From: JAYFRE01 sp034926235
GTDB taxonomy: Bacteria > Pseudomonadota > Alphaproteobacteria > Rhodospirillales > Magnetospirillaceae
Direction: 5' to 3'
DNA length: 15,119 nt
Assembly: GCA_034926235.1 (NCBI GenBank)
Contig: JAYFRE010000024.1
Location: 1 to 15,119, forward strand
Position 1 is the stretch's first letter, and each line of letters begins with the position of its first letter. Positions 6,749 to 12,965 of the stretch are shown here, in pieces. Under the pieces are notes generated by a model that saw nothing but the letters and a program-made list of their open reading frames with translations, had not been told where the DNA came from and did not search any database. The translations under genes were made by a program, and so were the position numbers.

Positions 6749-8913
6749 GGTTCCTGGGCCTTGGCCAAAGGCCCGCTGCGCGCGCGCTCGACCGAATTGA
6801 TATATTGCGTGGCGCGCAACGCGGCGATGATGTTGGTCAGATGCTTGACGTCGCGCACCTCGATATCGACCAGCAATTCAAAGAAATCCGGATTACGGTT
6901 GGTGAATTTCAGATTGATGATATTGCCCTGATTCTTGGCGATCATCGTCGTCACATGGCCCAGATTGCCGGGTTCATTGATCACGACCAGCGCGATGCGC
7001 CCGATATGCTGTTCAGGCGAATCCGGGTCATTGCTCCAGGACAAATCCAGCCAGCGTTCCGGCGTCTTGGCGAACTGCTCCAGCATGTCGCAATCGATGG
7101 TGTGAATGGTCACACCCTTGCCGGTGACGACGATGCCGACGATGCGGTCCCCGGGCAAAGGATGGCAGCAGCCGGCGAAATGGACCGCCATACCCGGAAT
7201 CAGACCGCGGATCGGCACCGCCGGCGCGGTGCTGGATTTGCTGCGCGGACGCTGCTTCAGCGCGACGACGTTCTCGGCCTGACGGTTCTTCAGTTCGGGA
7301 TAGATGGCCGACACCACCTCGCGCCCGGTCAGCGTGCCATCGCCGACCAGAGCGACCAGATCCTCGGTCGCCGGCACCTTGAAGATCTTGATGACGCCTT
7401 CCAGCGCCTTTTCGGAATAGTCGTAGCCTTCCTGCTTGAAGGCGCGGTTCAAGATGGCGCGGCCCAGATCGACATATTGGGCCCGCTGCTGGATGCGGAT
7501 GAAGCGCCGGATGCGGGCGCGCGCCTTGCCGGTGACGACGAAGCGTTCCCAGGTCGGGTTGGGCGTCTGCGCCTTCGAGGTGATGACCTCGACCTGATCG
7601 CCATTGTTGAGCGGGGTCCTGAGCGGCATGATCCGCCCATTGATCTTGGCCCCGATACAACTGTCGCCAACCTGGGAATGGACGGCATAGGCAAAATCGA
7701 CCGGGCAAGCGCCGCGCGGCAAAGCGATCAAATCGCCCTTGGGCGTGAAACAGAACACCTGATCCTGGAACATTTCGAGCTTGGTATGCTCCAGGAATTC
7801 TTCCGGGTTCGAGGCGTGATCCAGAATGTCCAGCAATTCCCGCAGCCAGCGATATTGCTTGCCGTCAGCCGGATGCTGCCCCTGCTTGTAGCTCCAATGG
7901 GCGGCGACGCCCAGTTCCGCCACCTCATGCATTTCCTTGGTGCGGATCTGGACTTCGATGCGGTGCCGTTCGGGGCCGAACACCCCGGTATGGATGGAAC
8001 GGTAGCCGTTCGGCTTCGGCGTCGAGATGTAATCCTTGAACCGGTTCGGCACCATCGGATAGTGGCTGTGGATCACGCCCAGCGCGCGGTAGCAATCCTC
8101 GACCGAATCGACCAGAAGACGGAACGCCATGATGTCGGAAAGCTGCTCGAACGCGACGTTCTTCAGCTGCATCTTGCACCAGATCGAATAGGGACTCTTC
8201 TCGCGTCCCGAAATCTGGGCCTCGATCCCCGCTTCCTTTAAGATCGCGTTCAATTCGGCGATGATGCGCCCGATCAAATCGCCGCCCTGCTCACGCAGGA
8301 AATTGAGCCGGGCAATCAGCGAATCGCGCACTTCCCCATGCAGTTCGGCGAAGGCCAGATCTTCCATCTCGGTCTTCAGTTCCGACATGCCGATGCGTTC
8401 GGCGAGCGGCGCGTAGATCTCCATCGTCTCCATGGCGATCCGCCGCCTTTTGGCCGGGTCGGGGATGTAATGGAGCGTGCGCATGTTGTGCATGCGGTCC
8501 GCCAGCTTGACCAGCAGGACGCGGATATCTTCCGACATCGCCAGCAGAAGCTTGCGGAAATTCTCGGCTTGCTTGGAATGATCGGACTGAAGTTCTATGC
8601 GCGACAGCTTGGTGACGCCATCGACCATATGGGCGATTTCGGGACCGAATAAACGTTCGACTTCCTCGCGCGTCGCCGTCGTGTCCTCGATGGTGTCGTG
8701 CAGAAGCGCCGTAATGATCGACGCGGCGTCCAGCTTGTAGCGGGTCAGGATGCCCGCGACTTCTATGGGGTGGGAAAAATAAGGGTCGCCCGAGGCGCGG
8801 AGCTGCGAGCCGTGCATCTTCATGGCGTAGACGTAAGCGCGGTTGATCGCGCTTTCGTCCGCCATCGGATCGTAGGATTTTACACGCTCAACGAGCTCGA
8901 ATTGCCGCATCAT
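6745..8913 (-). CDS. rsh: Bifunctional (p)ppGpp synthetase/hydrolase (RelA/SpoT homolog)
   Basis: A 722-residue long RSH protein controlling the stringent response. Domain order is as follows. The HD hydrolase is at about 30-180, with H48 and the intact HDTIED motif (72-77). The synthetase is at about 230-345, with RFKD (291-294), GYRSIHT (303-309) and catalytic E320/Q322 in EVQIRTKEMHE. The TGS domain is at about 385-446. A conserved-cysteine region has GCCHPLPGD (581-589). A C-terminal ACT domain occupies about 638-712. Intact HDxxED plus the RFKD form, as opposed to EFDD of dedicated RelA synthetases, indicates that it both makes and degrades (p)ppGpp. The start is one of two tandem ATGs (8913 or 8910); GGAGGTG at 8921-8927 fits the first best. 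It sits 81 bp after rpoZ, whose product is a ppGpp-responsive polymerase subunit in E. coli. Confidence 0.96.
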   Translation of the reverse strand: MMRQFELVERVKSYDPMADESAINRAYVYAMKMHGSQLRASGDPYFSHPIEVAGILTRYKLDAASIITALLHDTIEDTTATREEVERLFGPEIAHMVDGVTKLSRIELQSDHSKQAENFRKLLLAMSEDIRVLLVKLADRMHNMRTLHYIPDPAKRRRIAMETMEIYAPLAERIGMSELKTEMEDLAFAELHGEVRDSLIARLNFLREQGGDLIGRIIAELNAILKEAGIEAQISGREKSPYSIWCKMQLKNVAFEQLSDIMAFRLLVDSVEDCYRALGVIHSHYPMVPNRFKDYISTPKPNGYRSIHTGVFGPERHRIEVQIRTKEMHEVAELGVAAHWSYKQGQHPADGKQYRWLRELLDILDHASNPEEFLEHTKLEMFQDQVFCFTPKGDLIALPRGACPVDFAYAVHSQVGDSCIGAKINGRIMPLRTPLNNGDQVEVITSKAQTPNPTWERFVVTGKARARIRRFIRIQQRAQYVDLGRAILNRAFKQEGYDYSEKALEGVIKIFKVPATEDLVALVGDGTLTGREVVSAIYPELKNRQAENVVALKQRPRSKSSTAPAVPIRGLIPGMAVHFAGCCHPLPGDRIVGIVVTGKGVTIHTIDCDMLEQFAKTPERWLDLSWSNDPDSPEQHIGRIALVVINEPGNLGHVTTMIAKNQGNIINLKFTNRNPDFFELLVDIEVRDVKHLTNIIAALRATQYINSVERARSGPLAKAQEP

Positions 8914-8994
8914 GGCCGCGCACCTCCACTGGCGTGCCGGCCATGAGCGTATCCGGGACAGCCTGAGCCGACGCCACTGGCCATCCCTTTTCCG

Positions 8995-9387
8995 TCATTC
9001 GTCCCCCGCGATACCGGGCTCGTCCTCGAACATCGGCTCATCGTCGGAAACCGCCAAACCGCTTTCCTCCAGCTCTTCGTCGCTGGCGATAGAGACCGTG
9101 TCCATGGCCAGATCGCGGCCGGCAAGGACGTCGATTTCGTCTTCTTCCGGTTCATCCACCTCGACATGCTTTTGCAGGCCCTGCACCAGGGCATTGCGCA
9201 AACCGCCCAGATCGACGGTCATGTCCGCGATTTCGCGCAAAGCCACGACCGGATTTTTGTCATTGTCCCGATCCAGCGTCAGGCCCGCGCCGGCCGAAAT
9301 ATCGCGCGCGCGCTGGCCGGCAATCATCACCAGTTCAAACCGATTCGGAACCTTGAGAACGCAGTCCTCGACCGTTACTCGCGCCAT
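8995..9387 (-). CDS. rpoZ: DNA-directed RNA polymerase omega subunit
   Basis: A 130-residue omega subunit, which chaperones the beta' subunit into core RNA polymerase and forms part of a ppGpp site in E. coli. The conserved N-terminal part reads MARVTVEDCV, then NRFELVMIAGQRARDI (15-30) and NPVVALREIA (45-54). It is longer than the 91-residue E. coli protein. Residues 74-130 form a highly acidic tail with 23 Asp/Glu in 57 residues and a single Arg. Acidic extensions are known in alphaproteobacterial omega subunits, so I do not regard this as a fusion. ATG start with AGAGGG at 9392-9397. A good promoter candidate lies at 9430-9458. rpoZ-rsh is a widespread pairing. Confidence 0.95.
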   Translation of the reverse strand: MARVTVEDCVLKVPNRFELVMIAGQRARDISAGAGLTLDRDNDKNPVVALREIADMTVDLGGLRNALVQGLQKHVEVDEPEEDEIDVLAGRDLAMDTVSIASDEELEESGLAVSDDEPMFEDEPGIAGDE

Positions 9388-9429
9388 TCGTCCCTCTCTT
9401 TAAGCGAAAGTCATCTCGACTTTGTTGGA

Positions 9430-9458
9430 TATATATTTTTTCGCGACGCGGAAAGCAA
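9430..9458 (-). promoter_or_regulatory. Candidate promoter of rpoZ-rsh
   Basis: On the minus strand TTGCTT (9453-9458) is followed after exactly 17 bp by TATATA (9430-9435), with an A6 run just before the -10 element. Start of transcription would be near 9423, giving a leader of about 36 nt to the rpoZ ATG at 9387. The TA-rich stretch stands out in otherwise GC-rich DNA. The -35 match is partial (3 of 6 to TTGACA), though TTGC-type -35 boxes are common in Alphaproteobacteria. Confidence 0.5.
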
Positions 9459-9490
9459 GGTAATGCAACAAATCCTTTGACGCGGAGCGG

Positions 9491-10003
9491 CTATGCATCC
9501 CGTACGATCTCCTGTTCCGGCGGAAGACGGGCGATCAGCGCTTCCACCCCTTCCTGGGAAACGGGATGCCGCCATGCCGGCGCAATCTCTTGCAAGGGAA
9601 TCAAGACGAAAGCGCGCTGTTCCAGGCGAGGATGCGGTAGGATCAGATCAGGGCCGGAAAGAATGGTCCGGCCATAGGCGAGAAGATCGAGATCCAACGT
9701 CCGCGCCTGGTTGACAACCCCCCTTATGCGACCGAACTCTTGCTCAATGGCATGAAGCCGCGCTAGAAGCTCTTCCGGCGGCGGCGCTTCCCTCAGGGAA
9801 AGGACGGCGTTGACGAACCAGGGCTGGTCCGAAACAGGTACCGGTCTGGTTTTCCAAAAGGAGGATATTTCTCCGATCTTGAGCCCATTTTGCCTCAACC
9901 GCGCAATCGCGGCCAGCAAAGTCTGCCTGGGCGCGCCGGCACTGCCCGGTAAATTGGCGCCAAGACCGATGAGTATCTTTTCCAGATCGTCGTTCTCTGT
10001 CAT
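9491..10003 (-). CDS. folK: 2-amino-4-hydroxy-6-hydroxymethyldihydropteridine pyrophosphokinase (HPPK)
   Basis: A 170-residue HPPK. It transfers pyrophosphate from ATP to 6-hydroxymethyl-dihydropterin, the step before dihydropteroate synthase in folate synthesis. Recognisable parts are LIGLGANLPG (11-20), SSFWKTRPVPVSDQPWFVNAV (about 47-67) and the signature RTLDLDLLAYG (101-111) with metal ligands D104 and D106, then LPHPRLEQRAFVLIPL (122-137). The frame can be extended to a TTG at 10030, but the ATG at 10003 has AAGG at 10011-10014, 7 nt upstream, and the extra nine residues match nothing typical, so I chose the ATG. It is first of the minus-strand gene run and divergent from the NYN gene. 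A 103-bp gap separates it from rpoZ. Confidence 0.93.
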   Translation of the reverse strand: MTENDDLEKILIGLGANLPGSAGAPRQTLLAAIARLRQNGLKIGEISSFWKTRPVPVSDQPWFVNAVLSLREAPPPEELLARLHAIEQEFGRIRGVVNQARTLDLDLLAYGRTILSGPDLILPHPRLEQRAFVLIPLQEIAPAWRHPVSQEGVEALIARLPPEQEIVRDA

Positions 10004-10044
10004 TTTCCCGCCTTGCGAGGCTATGGCCAACCGATTATGATGTA

Positions 10045-10072
10045 AATATATTCTAACAATTCATAATGTTAG
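10045..10072 (-). promoter_or_regulatory. Candidate folK -10 element beside an inverted repeat
   Basis: On the minus strand TATATT (10045-10050) could be the folK -10 element, giving a leader of about 35 nt; no good -35 hexamer is seen at 16-18 bp. Immediately upstream, at the place where a -35 would sit, lies an inverted repeat with 6-bp arms: CTAACA (10053-10058) and TGTTAG (10067-10072), separated by 8 bp. A dyad there would suit a regulator or activator site. The whole gap 10,004-10,106 is strongly AT-rich compared with its surroundings. Confidence 0.3.
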
Positions 10073-10080
10073 CACAATTA

Positions 10081-10096
10081 TTCATTTTAAAATGAA
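10081..10096. repeat. 16-bp perfect palindrome abutting the NYN gene start
   Basis: TTCATTTTAAAATGAA (10081-10096) is a perfect 16-bp palindrome ending 10 nt before the ATG at 10107. Its last three bases form the beginning of the Shine-Dalgarno GAAGG (10094-10098). It may be an operator bound by a dimeric repressor. As RNA it could pair only with a minimal loop, so a protein site is the more natural reading. It is AT-only apart from one C and one G. Together with the CTAACA/TGTTAG dyad 8 bp to its left it makes a compact divergent control region between folK and the NYN gene. Confidence 0.5.
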
Positions 10097-10106
10097 GGTT
10101 ATTTAA

Positions 10107-10679
10107 ATGGTATTCTATGCTCAGGAACGCGTTGGCCTGTTCATTGACGGCTCGAATCTCTATGCCGCAGCCCGGGCCCTTGGTTTTGACATCGATTATA
10201 AGCGCCTCCTTCAGCTCTTCGCTTCCAAAGGCCGCTTGATCCGCGCTTTTTATTATACAGCCCTGGTCGAAGATCAGGAATATTCTCCGATCCGTCCCCT
10301 GGTCGATTGGCTGGATTATAACGGCTATACCATGGTGACCAAGCCGACCAAGGAATTCACCGACGCGACTGGACGGCGCAAGATCAAAGGCAACATGGAT
10401 ATCGAACTCGCCATCGACGTCATGGAGATGGTGCAGTGCCTGGATCATGTCGTGCTGTTCTCGGGCGACGGCGATTTCCGCCGCCTGGTCGAAGCGGTGC
10501 AGCGCAAGGGTGTGCGTGTGACCGTGGTCAGCACGGTCCGGTCGCAGCCGCCGATGGTCGCCGATGAATTGCGCCGCCAGGCCGACAGCTTCATTGAGCT
10601 TTTGGATCTGGAATCCCAGATTTCCCGCACGCCGGCCGGTCAGCGCGATTACGTCTCCACCGTCAATGCGTCCTGCTGA
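10107..10679 (+). CDS. NYN-domain (LabA/DUF88 family) putative ribonuclease
   Basis: A 190-residue single-domain NYN protein, a PIN-like nuclease fold. Members are predicted or shown metal-dependent ribonucleases; the cyanobacterial LabA name comes from a circadian phenotype. Acidic residues expected at the metal site are present: D14 and N17 in GLFIDGSNLY (10-19), D98 and D104 in KGNMDIELAIDVM (94-106), and D121/D123 in FSGDGDF (118-124). The last 25 residues look unstructured. ATG start with GAAGG at 10094-10098, spaced 8 nt. The stop overlaps the start of the uracil-DNA glycosylase gene by 14 bp, so the two are probably co-translated. Its RNA target and physiological role are unknown to me. 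Confidence 0.88.
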   Translation: MVFYAQERVGLFIDGSNLYAAARALGFDIDYKRLLQLFASKGRLIRAFYYTALVEDQEYSPIRPLVDWLDYNGYTMVTKPTKEFTDATGRRKIKGNMDIELAIDVMEMVQCLDHVVLFSGDGDFRRLVEAVQRKGVRVTVVSTVRSQPPMVADELRRQADSFIELLDLESQISRTPAGQRDYVSTVNASC

Positions 10680-11316
10680 CGATAGCTTTTCCGGACCGCC
10701 CTCCGACTGCGGTCTTTGTCCGCGCCTGGCCGCGTTCCGCGCGGACAACCGGGCGCGCAATCCCGGCTGGCATAATCGTCCGGTCCCGCCTTTTGGTCCG
10801 TTGAATGCCCCCATTTTGATCGTCGGCCTGGCCCCCGGTCTCAAGGGGGCCAACGCCAGCGGCCGTCCCTTCACCGGCGACGGGGCGGGTGAATTGCTTT
10901 ACCCCACCTTGCTCGCCTTCGGCTTAGCGCGCGGCGTCTACCGTGCCCACCCCAATGACGGGCTTGAATTGACCGGATGCCGGATCACCAATGCGGTGCG
11001 CTGTGTGCCGCCGGCCAATCGCCCCCTACCGGCCGAGGAAGCCGCCTGCCGGCCATTCCTGGCCCAGGAAATCGCAGCCATGCCGGCGCTGAAAGCCATT
11101 CTGGCCCTGGGCGGCATCGCGCATAAAGCCGTTCTGGGTGCGCTGGGCGTCCGCAAAAGCGCCGTTCCCTTCATTCATGGTCAACGCTATCCATTGGACA
11201 ATGGCATCCTGCTGGCCGACAGCTATCATTGCTCGCGGCTGAACACCAACACCGGACGCCTGACCGAAGCGATGTTCCACGCGGTTTTCGCCGGACTGAC
11301 CGGAAAGACGGATTAA
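10666..11316 (+). CDS. Family 5 (UDGb-type) uracil-DNA glycosylase
   Basis: A 216-residue iron-sulfur uracil-DNA glycosylase starting base-excision repair of deaminated bases. Four cysteines fit the 4Fe-4S pattern: C15 and C18 in DCGLCPRL, C113 in VRCVPPANRP, and C128. Motif A is GLAPGLKGANASGRPFTGD (54-72), lacking the acidic residue of family 4 enzymes (GEAPG) and thus pointing to family 5, whose members also act on hypoxanthine. Motif B is SYHCSRLNTNTGRLTE (186-201). The frame is open back to 10564, but that part only mirrors the NYN gene; the ATG at 10666 puts the first cysteine pair at the expected place. No Shine-Dalgarno is visible, so initiation probably depends on coupling with the NYN gene. 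It ends 6 bp before the convergent smpB stop. Confidence 0.92.
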   Translation: MRPADDSFSGPPSDCGLCPRLAAFRADNRARNPGWHNRPVPPFGPLNAPILIVGLAPGLKGANASGRPFTGDGAGELLYPTLLAFGLARGVYRAHPNDGLELTGCRITNAVRCVPPANRPLPAEEAACRPFLAQEIAAMPALKAILALGGIAHKAVLGALGVRKSAVPFIHGQRYPLDNGILLADSYHCSRLNTNTGRLTEAMFHAVFAGLTGKTD

Positions 11317-11333
11317 GGGGCGCTAATCGCCCC
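11317..11333. terminator. Hairpin shared by the convergent UDG and smpB ends
   Basis: GGGGCG (11317-11322) and CGCCCC (11328-11333) form a perfect 6-bp GC stem with the 5-nt loop CTAAT. The stem starts directly after the UDG TAA (11314-11316), and the loop holds the smpB stop codon (11323-11325, read on the minus strand). Neither side has a T-tract of useful length, so intrinsic termination would be weak. It is placed where a bidirectional terminator or an mRNA 3'-end stabiliser would sit. Confidence 0.4.
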
Positions 11334-11799
11334 GTCCGCGCAGCACGCGGGATTTTTCCCGCTGCCAATCGCGTTCTTTTTCGGCAGCGCGCTTGTCATG
11401 CAGCTTCTTGCCCTTGGCCAAACCTAAAGACAGCTTGGCTAGCCCGCGTTCCGAAAAATGGATATCGAGCGGCACCAGGGTCATCCCCTCCCGCGCGATC
11501 GCGTTCAGAATCTTGACCGTTTCGCGTTTGTGCAACAGCAACTTACGCGGCCGGCGCGTTTCGTGTGAGAAAGCGATCTTGGCCTGATATTCGGGGATAT
11601 AGGCGTTGTACAGGAAGATTTCGCCATTGGCCGGACCGGCATAGCTTTCGGTCAGATTGGCCTTGCCGGCGCGCAGGCTTTTGACCTCGGTGCCGACCAG
11701 CATCACGCCGGCCTCGAAGGTCTCGACGATGAAGTAATCATGGCGCGCCCGGCGGTTTTCGGCGGCGATCCGGCCGGCGATCAGAACTGGGCGCGCCAT
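11323..11799 (-). CDS. smpB: SsrA-binding protein (tmRNA partner)
   Basis: A 158-residue SmpB. It binds the tRNA-like part of tmRNA and brings it to stalled ribosomes for trans-translation. The oligonucleotide-binding barrel shows NRRARHDYFI (15-24), GVMLVGTEVKSLRAGKANL (31-49), SYAG and EIFLYNAYIPEY. The basic tail, KGKKLHDKRAAEKERDWQRE, forms the helix that reads the empty mRNA channel. Length is typical. ATG start with AGGAG at 11811-11815, spaced a long 11 nt. It follows dapA by 39 bp on the same strand, so it is probably transcribed with dapA; dapA-smpB adjacency is common in Alphaproteobacteria as far as I know. The tmRNA gene itself is not in this window. Confidence 0.96.
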   Translation of the reverse strand: MARPVLIAGRIAAENRRARHDYFIVETFEAGVMLVGTEVKSLRAGKANLTESYAGPANGEIFLYNAYIPEYQAKIAFSHETRRPRKLLLHKRETVKILNAIAREGMTLVPLDIHFSERGLAKLSLGLAKGKKLHDKRAAEKERDWQREKSRVLRGRGD

Positions 11800-11829
11800 G
11801 ATGTCATCAACTCCTTTAAGAAAACGGCA

Positions 11830-11854
11830 AGGCCCGCCTTACAGCAGGCCCGCC
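11830..11854. repeat. 9-bp direct repeat straddling the dapA stop
   Basis: AGGCCCGCC occurs at 11830-11838 and again at 11846-11854, separated by 7 bp that contain the dapA stop codon (11839-11841). On the minus strand the outer copy is followed by a short T-rich stretch (GTTTTCTT), but the possible stem (AAGG/CCTT) is too short for a convincing terminator. Chance in GC-rich sequence or a small local duplication are both possible. Confidence 0.4.
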
Positions 11855-12711
11855 CCCTTCATGGCTTCCTCGACCCGCTTCTTGCCCGCTTCGCTGATCG
11901 GGGCCAGCGGCAAACGGGCGTCGGGCGCGCACTTGCCCAGCAGGCTGGCCGCGTATTTGACCGGCACCGGATTGGTTTCGCAGAACAGCGCGTCATGCAA
12001 AGGCGCCAAACGGTCGCGCAGGACGAAGACCTTGGCCAGATCGCCGGCGATCCAGGCGTCCTGCAGGGCCGCACACAGTCCCGGAGCGACGTTCGAGGTC
12101 ACCGAGATGCAGCCGACGCCGCCATTGGCCAGAAAAGCCACGGCGGTGGCGTCCTCACCCGAAAGCTGACAGAAATCGGGACCGGCGGCCAGACGGGTGC
12201 GGACGGGACGAACCAGATCGTTGGTCGCATCCTTGACGCCGACGATGTTCGGCAGCTTGGCCAAACGGGCCATGGTCTCGACGCTCATATCGATCACGCT
12301 GCGACCGGGGATATTGTAGATAACAATAGGAATATCAACAGCGTCGTGAATGGCTTTAAAGTGAAGATACAAGCCTTCCTGGGTCGGTTTATTGTAATAG
12401 GGCGTAACACTAAGGGCAGCCGTCGCGCCAGATTCCTTGGCGTGTTTGGCAAGCAGGATCGCCTCGTTGGTCGAGTTGGACCCGGCCCCGGCGATCACCG
12501 GCACGCGGCCAGCGGCGGCTTCGACGCACATCGACACCACCCGGTTATGTTCCTCATGGCTGAGGGTCGGCGATTCGCCGGTCGTTCCGCACGGCACCAG
12601 GCCGTCGGTTCCTTCAGCGATCTGCCATTCCACCAGCGACTGGAAGGCCGCCTCATCGACGACGCCATTGCGAAACGGCGTGATCAGGGCGGTAATAGAG
12701 CCCTTGAACAT
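11839..12711 (-). CDS. dapA: 4-hydroxy-tetrahydrodipicolinate synthase
   Basis: A 290-residue DapA, a TIM-barrel aldolase condensing pyruvate with aspartate semialdehyde, the first committed step to diaminopimelate (cell wall) and lysine. The Schiff-base lysine is K160 in IVGVKDAT. Other active-site residues are T43/T44 in CGTTGESPTL (41-50), Y106 in TPYYNKP, and Y132 plus R137 in IYNIPGRS. Each lies one position before its E. coli counterpart. The frame extends to 12798, but the ATG at 12711 starts the canonical MFKGSITALITPF and has AGGAG at 12719-12723, spaced 7 nt. It is divergent from the lytic transglycosylase gene, with smpB downstream. A promoter candidate lies at 12770-12798. Confidence 0.97.
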   Translation of the reverse strand: MFKGSITALITPFRNGVVDEAAFQSLVEWQIAEGTDGLVPCGTTGESPTLSHEEHNRVVSMCVEAAAGRVPVIAGAGSNSTNEAILLAKHAKESGATAALSVTPYYNKPTQEGLYLHFKAIHDAVDIPIVIYNIPGRSVIDMSVETMARLAKLPNIVGVKDATNDLVRPVRTRLAAGPDFCQLSGEDATAVAFLANGGVGCISVTSNVAPGLCAALQDAWIAGDLAKVFVLRDRLAPLHDALFCETNPVPVKYAASLLGKCAPDARLPLAPISEAGKKRVEEAMKGAGLL

Positions 12712-12769
12712 TGGAAATCTCCTATTGCCCCGTTGCGTTCCAGGAATGCTACGCAAGAAATGGGCAAGA

Positions 12770-12798
12770 ACCATAGCTGTGCTTCCCGATCCCGGCAA
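12770..12798 (-). promoter_or_regulatory. Candidate dapA promoter
   Basis: On the minus strand TTGCCG (12793-12798) and TATGGT (12770-12775) are spaced by 17 bp, each matching four of six consensus bases. Transcription would start near 12763, leaving about 50 nt before the dapA ATG. No lysine-riboswitch-like structure is apparent, and the leader is too short for one. Confidence 0.4.
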
Positions 12799-12825
12799 GC
12801 CCTAGTCAGAAATCAGGTTCCCGTC

Positions 12826-12855
12826 TTGCAGGAAAAGCACCGCTCCCACTAGAAT
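12826..12855 (+). promoter_or_regulatory. Candidate promoter of the lytic transglycosylase gene
   Basis: TTGCAG (12826-12831) and TAGAAT (12850-12855, five of six to TATAAT) are separated by 18 bp. Transcription would start near 12862, just before the stem-loop at 12866-12898, giving an untranslated leader of about 100 nt to the GTG at 12966. It lies back-to-back with the dapA promoter candidate in the 254-bp divergent gap. Confidence 0.45.
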
Positions 12856-12865
12856 AGCGTCCGAA

Positions 12866-12898
12866 AGCCCGCCGAAGCCGTTCCTGCCCCGGCGGGCT
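12866..12898 (+). promoter_or_regulatory. Stem-loop in the slt leader
   Basis: AGCCCGCCG (12866-12874) pairs perfectly with CGGCGGGCT (12890-12898): a 9-bp stem with a 15-nt loop. It lies 4 nt after the predicted transcription start and about 67 nt before the GTG, without a following T-tract on the plus strand. On the minus strand only three Ts follow. It could stabilise the mRNA 5' end or take part in control. Confidence 0.45.
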
Positions 12899-12965
12899 CA
12901 TGGAAACTGGCCCCAGACCGCTAATCGGTTTGAGTGTGGGCCCAAAATCCGAGGCTTCGCCTTTC

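Noticed and set aside
6805..8241. A 478-codon open frame on the plus strand opposite rsh
   Set aside because: It mirrors the codon bias of a clear RSH protein in GC-rich DNA, has low-complexity His/Asp/Arg-rich content and no recognisable domain.
10004..10030. TTG start adding nine residues to folK
   Set aside because: The ATG at 10003 has a good Shine-Dalgarno and the extension matches nothing conserved.
10053..10874. A 273-codon minus-strand open frame opposite the NYN gene and UDG start
   Set aside because: The plus strand carries the conserved NYN and UDG motifs; the minus frame has no recognisable domain and spans the AT-rich control region.
11820..11841. Intrinsic terminator between dapA and smpB
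   Set aside because: The only stem is AAGG/CCTT with a 4-nt loop and the T-stretch is broken and displaced; kept only as a direct repeat.
12712..12798. N-terminal extension of dapA
   Set aside because: It runs through the promoter candidate and ribosome-binding site; the canonical DapA start is at 12711.
11740..12852. A 370-codon plus-strand open frame opposite dapA
   Set aside because: Antisense shadow of dapA, with composition typical of mirrored GC-rich codons.
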